Source of the DNA: an uncultured Ruminococcus sp.
Lineage (GTDB): Bacteria; Bacillota; Clostridia; Oscillospirales; Ruminococcaceae
Length of the DNA stretch: 14,766 nucleotides
Reading direction: 5' to 3'
Assembly: GCA_937898375.1 (NCBI GenBank)
Contig: CALEJX010000247.1
Location: forward strand, 1 to 14,766
Positions 6,872 to 13,574 of the stretch are shown piece by piece. The notes beneath the pieces are model-generated. The model worked only from the letters and a program-made list of their open reading frames with translations, had not been told where the DNA came from and made no database searches. A program made the position numbers and the translations under genes. Every line of letters starts with the position of its first letter. Position 1 is the stretch's first letter.

Positions 6872-8020
6872 ATGAAGATTTACAACGTTAAAATAAAGAC
6901 CATGGACAGTGACAGGCGTGTTATCGAAAACGGCTGGGTGGAGATAACAGACGGCATAATCTCCGCCGTAGAAAGCGGCTCTCCCGAAGCTGTCACAGCC
7001 GAGGACATAGACGGCAACGGCAGGACAGTTTACCCCGGTTTTATCGACATTCACACACATCTTGGTCTATCCACAAGCGGCGTAGGTATGGAGGGCGAAG
7101 ATTTCAACGAAGAATCCGAGCCATGCACGGCACATATCCGCATTGTTGACGGCATAAACCCTATCGACTATTCCTTTGAGCTTGCAAGAAAAGCAGGCGT
7201 GACCTGCTGTCTTGTATCCCCAGGCTCTGCAAACCCTGTTGCAGGCAGTATTGCGGCAATAAAGACCTATGGCAAGCGTATAGACAAAATGCTTGTTGGC
7301 ACAGTTGGAATGAAATTCTCAATGGGCGAAAACCCGAAGCTCACCTATTCTGACAAAGAGGACGCCCCATACACTCGAATGGCTGTGGCAGGCATAATAA
7401 GGGAAGCGCTTATAAAGGCGCAGAAATACGGCGAAGCTGTCGAGCGTGCAATGGGCAGTGAGGAAGATATTCCTGAATTTGACATGAAGTCAGAAGCCCT
7501 GCTCCCGGTTCTCAGGGGCGAAGTCAAGGCGCATTTTCATTGTCACAGGGCGGACGACATTTTCACCGCCATAAGGATAGCGAAAGAATTTGAGCTTGAC
7601 TATGTACTTGTACACTGCACCGACGGCCACATCATAGCAGACGAGCTTGCAGAGGAAGAAGCAAGCTGTGTGATAGGACCAATAATATGCGACAGGTGCA
7701 AGCCTGAAATGGCAAATCTGACCCCAGCCAACGCAGGCATACTTTCGTCCCACGGCATAAAGGTAGCGATCTGCACCGACCACTCAGAAGTGCCCATAGA
7801 ATACCTGCCCTTGTCAGCGGCGATCGCAGTAAAGAACGGTCTTGACTATGAAAAAGGCATTGAAGCTATCACCTGCACAGCGGCAGAGATAGCAGGCATA
7901 TCCGACCGAGTAGGCTCGGTAAAGGTAGGACTTGACGCAGACCTGACCCTATTCAGCGGCGACCCACTTAATGTAATGGTATCCCCTGACATGGTGATAT
8001 GCGGTGGAAAGATAATTTGA
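6872..8020 (+). CDS. Metal-dependent amidohydrolase, imidazolonepropionase-like, substrate unknown
   Basis: A 382-residue amidohydrolase-superfamily protein. It has the small N-terminal beta domain, then PGFIDIHTHLGL with the metal-binding His61-x-His63 pair, a KAHFHCH cluster (His221, 223, 225), LVHCTDGH with His248 and His253, and CTDHSEVP with Asp303, the usual catalytic Asp at the end of strand 8. It ends with the returning beta domain (VGLDADLTLFSGDPL). This layout matches cyclic-amide hydrolases of the imidazolonepropionase/prolidase-like group; I cannot name the substrate. No histidine-degradation or pyrimidine genes sit beside it, so neither HutI nor dihydroorotase should be assumed. 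It is 18 bases after dut, with only a weak ribosome-binding site (GGTGA). A strong terminator follows. Confidence 0.8.
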   Translation: MKIYNVKIKTMDSDRRVIENGWVEITDGIISAVESGSPEAVTAEDIDGNGRTVYPGFIDIHTHLGLSTSGVGMEGEDFNEESEPCTAHIRIVDGINPIDYSFELARKAGVTCCLVSPGSANPVAGSIAAIKTYGKRIDKMLVGTVGMKFSMGENPKLTYSDKEDAPYTRMAVAGIIREALIKAQKYGEAVERAMGSEEDIPEFDMKSEALLPVLRGEVKAHFHCHRADDIFTAIRIAKEFELDYVLVHCTDGHIIADELAEEEASCVIGPIICDRCKPEMANLTPANAGILSSHGIKVAICTDHSEVPIEYLPLSAAIAVKNGLDYEKGIEAITCTAAEIAGISDRVGSVKVGLDADLTLFSGDPLNVMVSPDMVICGGKII

Positions 8021-8029
8021 TATGATACT

Positions 8030-8062
8030 AATGCGGAACGGTTTTCGTTTCGCATTTTTATT
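8030..8062 (+). terminator. Rho-independent terminator of the zapA operon
   Basis: An 11-base-pair stem, AATGCGGAACG (8030-8040) with CGTTTCGCATT (8046-8056), contains one G-T pair and has loop GTTTT. It is followed by TTTATTTG. It begins ten bases after the amidohydrolase stop. Confidence 0.92.
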
Positions 8063-8105
8063 TGTACTTGCGTTATCCACACTTTGTTATGCACTTTACA
8101 AACCA

Positions 8106-8133
8106 TGTAGGGGCTGGCGTCCTCGACAGCCCG
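8106..8133 (+). repeat. Palindromic intergenic repeat, type B, with GATATCCGCAC tail
   Basis: TGTAGGGG, then GGCTG/CAGCC arms around GCGTCCTCGA, ending CCCG. The first 27 bases are identical to 14426-14452. The shared context continues: a GATATCCGCAC word follows 53 bases after the left end here (8159-8169) and 49 bases after it at 14475. The flank ACAAACCATGTAGGGG recurs on the minus strand near 14612-14627. Confidence 0.85.
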
Positions 8134-8255
8134 CTTGTGCTTGCCTGCACATTTCTTCGATATCCGCACGCATTTGACACATTGTTTCAAAACATCATAC
8201 AGCTTAGCATTTCCACACAACACATATACACAATATTGCGAAACATAACCACTAA

Positions 8256-8321
8256 AAATTATTGCACAAACCCCGATAACCCCACAAATGGCGGTAGGGG
8301 CGAACAGCGTTCGCCCGTTTC
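8256..8321 (+). repeat. 66-base repeat containing a type A palindrome
   Basis: This segment matches 14672-14737 in inverted orientation over 66 positions without gaps, with seven differences, six of them transitions. Its core is the type A element GGTAGGGGCGAAC-AGC-GTTCGCCCG at 8293-8317. The flank ACCCCACAAATGGC is conserved too, so the repeated unit is larger than the palindrome. It lies in the 560-base spacer (8021-8580), which holds only repeats and the cheA promoter. Confidence 0.85.
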
Positions 8322-8370
8322 GTTCCCCACTCAACTTCTTGATAAAACCAAACCTAGCCGCTCCCCGAAA

Positions 8371-8417
8371 CGGGACGTCGCATTTCTGCAAAGCAGAAAT
8401 TGCGCTGTTCCCCTACA
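8371..8417 (-). repeat. Palindromic intergenic repeat, type C (second copy)
   Basis: The reverse-orientation copy of the 47-base element at 3098-3144, with three substitutions and no gaps. The central palindrome ATTTCTGCAAAGCAGAAAT is intact. Confidence 0.87.
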
Positions 8418-8510
8418 TTCGTGGCGATAAATTGTCGTGCCGCAAAATCGCTTCGCTCGGTGTTCCCTCTGCTTTGCATTGGCTTCCCACTTTGTGCAGC
8501 TTTGCCAATT

Positions 8511-8545
8511 CCTCACTCCTCACTCCTCACTCCTCACTCCTCACT
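8511..8545 (+). repeat. Five perfect tandem copies of the heptamer CCTCACT
   Basis: A 35-base array of five identical heptamers, followed by CAACT. It ends 35 bases ahead of the -35 hexamer of the cheA promoter. Such arrays change copy number by slippage; here that would alter the region just upstream of the promoter and no reading frame. Confidence 0.95.
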
Positions 8546-8580
8546 CAACTGTTTCTTTTACTAAAAATGCACAAAAATGC

Positions 8581-8609
8581 TTGAAAAATATCAAAAAATT
8601 TGCTATAAT
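8581..8609 (+). promoter_or_regulatory. Sigma-A promoter of the chemotaxis operon, extended -10
   Basis: TTGAAA (8581-8586) and TATAAT (8604-8609) are 17 bases apart, and TGC directly before the -10 gives the extended TGnTATAAT form. Transcription would begin near 8616, giving a leader of about 45 bases to the TTG start of cheA. It shows no motif for a flagellar sigma factor (sigma-28/sigma-D, TAAA...GCCGATAA type). Confidence 0.85.
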
Positions 8610-8660
8610 ATTATTGATTATATCCGTATGCTTCAACAGCACCGAAAGGGAGTGACTTTT

Positions 8661-10700
8661 TTGCCGAAATTTGAAAGCGGTATGGAAAATATGGCGGATA
8701 TGTTCGTCTTTGAAACAGGCGACCTTCTGGAAAAGCTGGACGAGATACTTATGCGCACCGAGCAGGAAGACTCTATCTCCTCCGACGATATCAACGAGAT
8801 ATTCCGCACCATGCACACTATTAAAGGCTCTGCCGCCATGATGAGTATGCACAATATGTCTACCCTTGCCCACTCAGTTGAGGATCTTTTCTACATTATC
8901 CGTGAAGACCCTACTGTGAAATATGACAAGCCTGCTCTCTATGAGCTTCTTTTCTCCGCTTCTGATAATCTGAAATCTGAGCTTGACAGCCTTTATGACG
9001 ACGCTCCACTCACCGATTTTTCAGAGCTTGAAAACAAAATACACGCCTTTGCAGCCACCATGAAAGGTCAGCCTGCAAGTGGCAGCCCCGATACTTCCTC
9101 AGCCGACAGTGCCGCCTATGAGGGGCTTTTCCCTGATGATGAAAAAGAGGGCGTTCTCACCTACAAGGTCACATATTCCGAAAGCTGTGCAATGCCCGAT
9201 ATGCGTGCGTTGGTGCTTTTGCGTGCTTTAGGCAAGATGTGCGAGGTCACAAAAACTTTTCCTGAGGATCTTGACGCCGACAATGCAGGCGACGAGATAT
9301 CCAAAAAAGGACTTTACATAAAGCTTATCACCGATGACCCTGACGGCGTTCTTGACCTTATGAAAAACGCCGTGAACGTTGACAACGCCGAGCAGGTGAA
9401 AAAGCCTGAGCCGAAACCTCAGCCCGCCCCTGCTCCCGAAAAGCCAGCCCCAAAGCCTGCTCAGCCTGCTAACGCAGCCCCGAAAAAGCCTGCCGAAAAG
9501 CATGAGCAGTCCATGATATCCGTCAAGCTTGATAAGCTAAACAGGCTTCTTGACCTTGTGGCAGAGATAGTTATAACCGAGGGCTCTGTTATCTCCTCAC
9601 CCGACCTGAAAAAAGCCGAGATAAACCTCGACCGCTTCAATAAATCCTCCCGTGAGCTGAAAAAGCTTACCGATGAGCTTCAGGACGTTGTAATGTCCAT
9701 ACGAATGGTGCCTGTCTCCACCGCATTTCAGAAGATGAATCGTGTTGTCAGGGATATGAACCAAAAGCTCAAAAAGAACGTTACTCTTGTGTTTGAGGGG
9801 CAGGAAACGGAAGTTGATAAGTCTATCGTTGATATCCTCAATGACCCTCTTATGCACATTGTGAGAAACGCCGTTGACCACGGCATAGAAGACCCAGAAG
9901 TTCGTGCAAAAGCAGGCAAGACCGAGCCTGCCACTGTCACCCTCAGTGCAGGCTATGACTCCAACGAAGTTGTTATCTCCTGCCGTGACAATGGCGCAGG
10001 AATGGACACCGCAAAGCTTATGGCAAAAGCCAAGAAAAATGGTATGCTCACAAAGCCTGAGAATGAATACACCGAAAAAGAGATTTTTAATTTCGTTGTC
10101 GCCGCAGGCTTTTCCACAAATGAGAAGATAACCGAATATTCCGGCAGAGGTGTTGGAATGGACGTTGTAAAGAAAAACCTTGAGAAAGTGGGCGGCAAGC
10201 TCACAGTTGATTCCAAGTTCGGCGAAGGCTCTGTCTTTACTATCAGAATACCCCTTTCTCTGTCTATCCTTGACGTTCTGAGCGTAGACGTAGGCGGCGA
10301 GAATTTCTCTCTGCCAGTGTCCGCAGTTTCCGAGGCTTTCTCCTGCAAAGCCGAAAGCTTTATCACCGACCCCGAGGGCAACGAGTTTATCATGCTCCGA
10401 GAAAAGTGTCTACCTCTTATTAGAATGGGCAAGCATTTTGATATACCTAATGCCGAACAGGACGTAACAAAGGGCATAATGCTCTGCTGTAAAGACGGCG
10501 GCAAGGAAGCCGTCCTCATGGCAGACAGGATAACAGTTGACCAGCAGGTGGTAGTAAAACCGTTCTCACCGCTTCTTGACGCCTACCCACTTAAAGAATC
10601 AGGCATGGCAGGCTGTTCAGTTCTCGGCGACGGCAGCATAACGATAATACTCGATGTGAAAGAATTTCTCAGCAATTATGACTTCCGAAAGGGTGAATAA
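8661..10700 (+). CDS. cheA: Chemotaxis histidine kinase CheA
   Basis: The central kinase of chemosensory arrays: it autophosphorylates on a histidine and passes phosphate to response regulators. The 679 residues show P1 with His52 in MHTIKGSAAMM, a P2-like region (about 150-235), a proline/alanine-rich linker (about 245-275), P3 dimerization (from about 280), a P4 ATPase with N-box HIVRNAVDHGIED (399-411), G1 DNGAGMD (443-449) and G2 GRGVGMDVV (495-503), and a CheW-like P5 from about 535. I chose the TTG at 8661 because AAAGGGAG lies eight bases ahead and MPKFESG begins just before the Hpt helices. The in-frame ATG at 8577 lies upstream of the promoter -35, so it cannot be used from that transcript. 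First gene of the che operon. Confidence 0.96.
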   Translation: MPKFESGMENMADMFVFETGDLLEKLDEILMRTEQEDSISSDDINEIFRTMHTIKGSAAMMSMHNMSTLAHSVEDLFYIIREDPTVKYDKPALYELLFSASDNLKSELDSLYDDAPLTDFSELENKIHAFAATMKGQPASGSPDTSSADSAAYEGLFPDDEKEGVLTYKVTYSESCAMPDMRALVLLRALGKMCEVTKTFPEDLDADNAGDEISKKGLYIKLITDDPDGVLDLMKNAVNVDNAEQVKKPEPKPQPAPAPEKPAPKPAQPANAAPKKPAEKHEQSMISVKLDKLNRLLDLVAEIVITEGSVISSPDLKKAEINLDRFNKSSRELKKLTDELQDVVMSIRMVPVSTAFQKMNRVVRDMNQKLKKNVTLVFEGQETEVDKSIVDILNDPLMHIVRNAVDHGIEDPEVRAKAGKTEPATVTLSAGYDSNEVVISCRDNGAGMDTAKLMAKAKKNGMLTKPENEYTEKEIFNFVVAAGFSTNEKITEYSGRGVGMDVVKKNLEKVGGKLTVDSKFGEGSVFTIRIPLSLSILDVLSVDVGGENFSLPVSAVSEAFSCKAESFITDPEGNEFIMLREKCLPLIRMGKHFDIPNAEQDVTKGIMLCCKDGGKEAVLMADRITVDQQVVVKPFSPLLDAYPLKESGMAGCSVLGDGSITIILDVKEFLSNYDFRKGE

Positions 10701-10702
10701 AA

Positions 10703-11146
10703 ATGTCAGAACAGGATATAAACGAATTTTGTCAGAAAGGCGGAAAGATACTCTCCTTTGTTTCTGACGGAAAATATTACGCCTTTGAGGTAAAAGATGT
10801 CACCGATATAATAGGGCTTCTCCCCGTCACAAGGCTCCCGAAAACGCCTAAGTTTATAAAAGGCGTTATAAACCTGCGAGGAAAAGCCGTTCCCGTGATA
10901 GATTTCCGCCTGCGCCTTGGTCTGCCTGAAGCGGAGTATGACAACAGAAGCAGTACCATAGTGATAGAAGTCGGCTCAAATCAGGCAGGCATAATATGCG
11001 ATAAGGTCTCAGACGTCGAGGATATCCTCCCTGAACAGACCGCCGTGTCGCCTGTGAAAAACGGGCTTGTAAAATGCTTTATAAACGCAAACAACAAAAA
11101 CATATCCCTGCTTGACCCTGATATCTTGGTCAGAACCAACAGGTAA
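10703..11146 (+). CDS. cheW: Chemotaxis coupling protein CheW, canonical
   Basis: An adaptor that links chemoreceptors to CheA by binding the CheA P5 domain and receptor tips. The 147 residues cover the two SH3-like lobes: YAFEVKDVTDIIG, then VTRLPKTPKFIKGVINLRGKAVPVIDFR. The NLRG motif, whose Arg takes part in kinase/receptor coupling, is intact (about residues 54-57), as is the second-lobe stretch GIICDKVSDVEDI. The start lies two bases after the cheA stop, with AAAGGG inside the cheA end, so cheA and cheW are expected to be made together. Confidence 0.95.
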   Translation: MSEQDINEFCQKGGKILSFVSDGKYYAFEVKDVTDIIGLLPVTRLPKTPKFIKGVINLRGKAVPVIDFRLRLGLPEAEYDNRSSTIVIEVGSNQAGIICDKVSDVEDILPEQTAVSPVKNGLVKCFINANNKNISLLDPDILVRTNR

Positions 11147-11170
11147 AACAAAAAATAAGGGGGAAGAAGA

Positions 11171-12007
11171 ATGCTGTCATGTCTTGAGATATCTCAGTCA
11201 GACTTTGACGAGCTTACTGCATTCATAAAAGAAAAATACGGTCTTGACCTTGCAAGAAAAAAGTCTATCGTTGAAAGCAGGCTGAGCAACTATGTCCTTG
11301 ACTGCGGCTTCAACAGCTTTTCCGAGTATCTAAGCGCCGTCTACAGTGATGAAACAGGCAGAGAAACTGCCAACCTTATAAACCGCCTTACCACCAACCA
11401 TACCTATTTCATGCGTGAAACAGACCATTTCCGTCATTTTATGGAGGAGTTTCTCCCCTATGCCGAAAAAAACGTCCTCGACCATGATATGCGTATATGG
11501 AGCGCAGGCTGTTCATTCGGCAACGAGCCTTATAATCTTGCCATGTGTATGGACGATTATTTCGGCTTTGACCGCCGCTTTTGGGACTTGAAAATTCTTG
11601 CCACGGATATTTCACTTAACGCACTCCGTGCCGCAAAGAACGGCATTTATACCAGTATGTCCGTGAAAAATATCCCCGAGGAATGGCGCAAAAAATATTT
11701 TCACCCATACTCAGACACAAAAGACCTCTGGCAGGTGAGCGATAACATAAGGCAGAACGTAGAGTTTCGCTATCATAATCTTATGGACGAGTTCACTTTC
11801 AAAAAGAAGTTCGACCTTATCGTCTGCCGCAACGTCATGATATATTTTGACGACGATACAAAAGCCGAGATATGCAGAAAATTTTATGACGCAATGGAGG
11901 ACGGCGGCTTTTTCTATATCGGTCACGCCGAATCAGTGCCGAAAGATATGCCTTTCGTAAAAGTCGCCCCTGCAATATACCGCAAGCTGGGAGGGGATAA
12001 AAAATGA
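11171..12007 (+). CDS. cheR: Chemoreceptor methyltransferase CheR
   Basis: S-adenosylmethionine-dependent methyltransferase that methylates glutamates of chemoreceptors for adaptation. The 278 residues include the N-terminal helical domain (about 1-70), NRLTTNHTYFMRETDHF, the SAM-binding motif WSAGCSFGNEPYNLAM, ATDIS at the next strand, and FDLIVCRNVMIYFD with GHAES near the end. The SAM loop reads SFGNEPY where STGEEPY is usual; the substitutions are moderate and the protein is probably active. The ribosome-binding site AAGGGGGAAG precedes the ATG, 24 bases after cheW. Its last four bases overlap the cheB start (ATGA), so receptor methylation and demethylation enzymes are coupled at translation. 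Confidence 0.95.
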   Translation: MLSCLEISQSDFDELTAFIKEKYGLDLARKKSIVESRLSNYVLDCGFNSFSEYLSAVYSDETGRETANLINRLTTNHTYFMRETDHFRHFMEEFLPYAEKNVLDHDMRIWSAGCSFGNEPYNLAMCMDDYFGFDRRFWDLKILATDISLNALRAAKNGIYTSMSVKNIPEEWRKKYFHPYSDTKDLWQVSDNIRQNVEFRYHNLMDEFTFKKKFDLIVCRNVMIYFDDDTKAEICRKFYDAMEDGGFFYIGHAESVPKDMPFVKVAPAIYRKLGGDKK

Positions 12008-12993
12008 GACCTCTCTTTCTTGTGATAACAAACAGCAAAGCCTTTGCACAGCTTTGCCGAAAATCCCTTACAAGCGCAGGCTTCCAAAGCTCAAAGCTCG
12101 CATCAGCCTGCCTTAGTGACGGCAGAAAAAGCATAATCGCCCTCTCCCCTGACTATGTCCTTCTTGACGGCGATTGTCAGAACAATATGGACGATTATAT
12201 CATAAGCCTTGCCCCGAGATATTCCGTACCTATAATCTATCTTACCATTGAGCGCAACAATAAATATCCCATGATGCAGGCAGGCGCAATAGACGTTGTA
12301 TATAAATCTGACGGCACTCCGTCTGATAACGAGCGTTTTCAGAAGCGCTTTTCCGAAAGCATACAACGCCTTGAACAGGCAAGGGCGAATTCCATAGCCC
12401 ATATGCCTGCCATGAATACATCACGAATAATAGCCATAGGCGGCTCAACAGGCTCAACGGAAGCCCTCAAAGCTATCCTCAAAGACCTCCGCCATGACCT
12501 GCCCCCTATAGTGGCAGTTCTCCATATGCCTGCGGGCTATACAAGAATATATGCCGAACAGCTTTGCACCGAAACAGGTCACAACGTCGTGGAAGCAAAA
12601 AGCGGTCTGTATCTTAGTCAAGGCATGGTAGTAATAGCACAGGGCGGTCAGCACCTTAGATTGTTCCGTGATAAAAAGGGCTATTTTGTCACCTCCGAAG
12701 CAGGAGTAAAAGTGTCAGGTCACTGCCCGTCAGTTGACGTGCTTTTTGACTCTGTAGCCTACAGCGCAAAACGTGACGCTATCGGCGTTATCCTCACAGG
12801 CATGGGCTGCGACGGCGCAAAGGGTATGCTCAACATGAAGAAAATGGGAGCATATAACATCGGACAGAACGCAGAAAGCTCCGTGGTCTATGGTATGCCG
12901 AAAGCCGCCTATGAAAACGGCTCAGTGTCAAAGCAGTGTCCACTTGACAGAATAGCGCAGGAGATACATAATCGCATCGACAGCGGCTTTTGA
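12004..12993 (+). CDS. cheB: CheB-type methylesterase with a degenerate receiver domain
   Basis: CheB removes methyl groups from (and can deamidate) chemoreceptors, normally after phosphorylation of its receiver domain by CheA. The C-terminal methylesterase domain (about 138-329) is complete: Ser148 in IGGSTGSTEAL, His174 in LHMPAGYT and Asp270 in LTGMGCDGAKGM form the triad. The N-terminal domain (1-120) keeps the receiver layout, with Asp55 in YVLLD, Thr81 in YLT and Lys101 in VVYK. However, the acidic pair that binds Mg2+ after strand 1 is replaced (LVITNS, Thr9-Asn10), and the usual MP after the phospho-Asp is absent (DGDCQNN). Standard phosphorylation is therefore doubtful. Length (329) is slightly short for CheB (about 350). 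It overlaps cheR by four bases. Confidence 0.93.
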   Translation: MRPLFLVITNSKAFAQLCRKSLTSAGFQSSKLASACLSDGRKSIIALSPDYVLLDGDCQNNMDDYIISLAPRYSVPIIYLTIERNNKYPMMQAGAIDVVYKSDGTPSDNERFQKRFSESIQRLEQARANSIAHMPAMNTSRIIAIGGSTGSTEALKAILKDLRHDLPPIVAVLHMPAGYTRIYAEQLCTETGHNVVEAKSGLYLSQGMVVIAQGGQHLRLFRDKKGYFVTSEAGVKVSGHCPSVDVLFDSVAYSAKRDAIGVILTGMGCDGAKGMLNMKKMGAYNIGQNAESSVVYGMPKAAYENGSVSKQCPLDRIAQEIHNRIDSGF

Positions 12994-13020
12994 TAAAAAC
13001 AAACAGCGCAATACACCACG

Positions 13021-13070
13021 TATCCTGCGTAGGGGCGAACAGTGTTCGCCCGATATCTGCAAACAGGATA
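13021..13070 (+). repeat. Type A palindromic repeat inside the che operon, with outer arms
   Basis: GTAGGGGCGAACAGTGTTCGCCCG occupies 13029-13052, given here in two parts: GTAGGGGCGAAC then AGTGTTCGCCCG. It is enclosed by TATCCTG (13021-13027) and CAGGATA (13064-13070), which can pair to form a larger hairpin. It lies in the 114-base gap between cheB and the second cheW-like gene and would be transcribed with them. A further small hairpin, TAGCAA/TTGCTA, covers 13069-13087. Confidence 0.85.
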
Positions 13071-13107
13071 GCAAAATGGTATTGCTACAAGATAAGGAGG
13101 GATAGCT

Positions 13108-13572
13108 GTGGAAAACAGCAGATATCTCATTTTCACCTCAGCAGGACGGAGCTTTTCACTGCCCTTTGAGGATATAAAAATAATCATAGCGGCGCAGACC
13201 CCTACCCCAGTGCCTGATTTTCCCGACTATGTACCGGGAACAGTGGTGAACGAGGGCGAAGTAGTGCCTGTCATAGATCTGCGCAGACGTTTCCACTATG
13301 AGCCGAAAGAGATCTCCGACAGAGATTGCATAATAATCACAATGGGCGAAGAAGTCTCCGTAGGGCTTTTGTGCGACAGCGTGACAGGCTTCACAGATAT
13401 CCCCGAGGATAAGCTGTGCAAAGCCCCCAACGTCAACGAAGAAGCCTGCGCAGATTTTCTAAAAGGCGAATTTCTTCTCGAGGGCAAGCCATGCTATGTC
13501 CTTGACAGCGAAAAAGTAATAAAGCTCAGCGACCGTGAAAAGGTAGCAAATACAGAGCGAAAGGATAAATAA
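13108..13572 (+). CDS. Divergent CheW-like coupling protein
   Basis: A 154-residue, single CheW-domain protein: YLIFTSAGRSFSLPFEDI, VPDFPDYVPGTVVNEGEVVP, VIDLRRRFHYE, VGLLCDSVTGF and KGEFLLEGKPCYVLD follow the order of CheW lobes. The motif normally NLRG is NEGE here, so the Arg that supports receptor/CheA coupling in model CheW proteins is missing. It may be a specialised adaptor, a weak competitor of the canonical CheW, or a link to another partner; there is no receiver domain, so it is not CheV. The GTG start is supported by AAGGAGG seven bases ahead. It follows cheB by 114 bases containing a repeat, and the fumarase gene begins two bases after its stop. Confidence 0.85.
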   Translation: MENSRYLIFTSAGRSFSLPFEDIKIIIAAQTPTPVPDFPDYVPGTVVNEGEVVPVIDLRRRFHYEPKEISDRDCIIITMGEEVSVGLLCDSVTGFTDIPEDKLCKAPNVNEEACADFLKGEFLLEGKPCYVLDSEKVIKLSDREKVANTERKDK

Positions 13573-13574
13573 AA

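Noticed and set aside
8062..8584. Open frames across the spacer before cheA
   Set aside because: They run through the palindromic repeats and the heptamer array; their translations are repeat-derived and have no ribosome-binding sites of note.
13108..13572. CheV (CheW-receiver fusion)
   Set aside because: The protein ends after a single CheW domain; no receiver domain follows.
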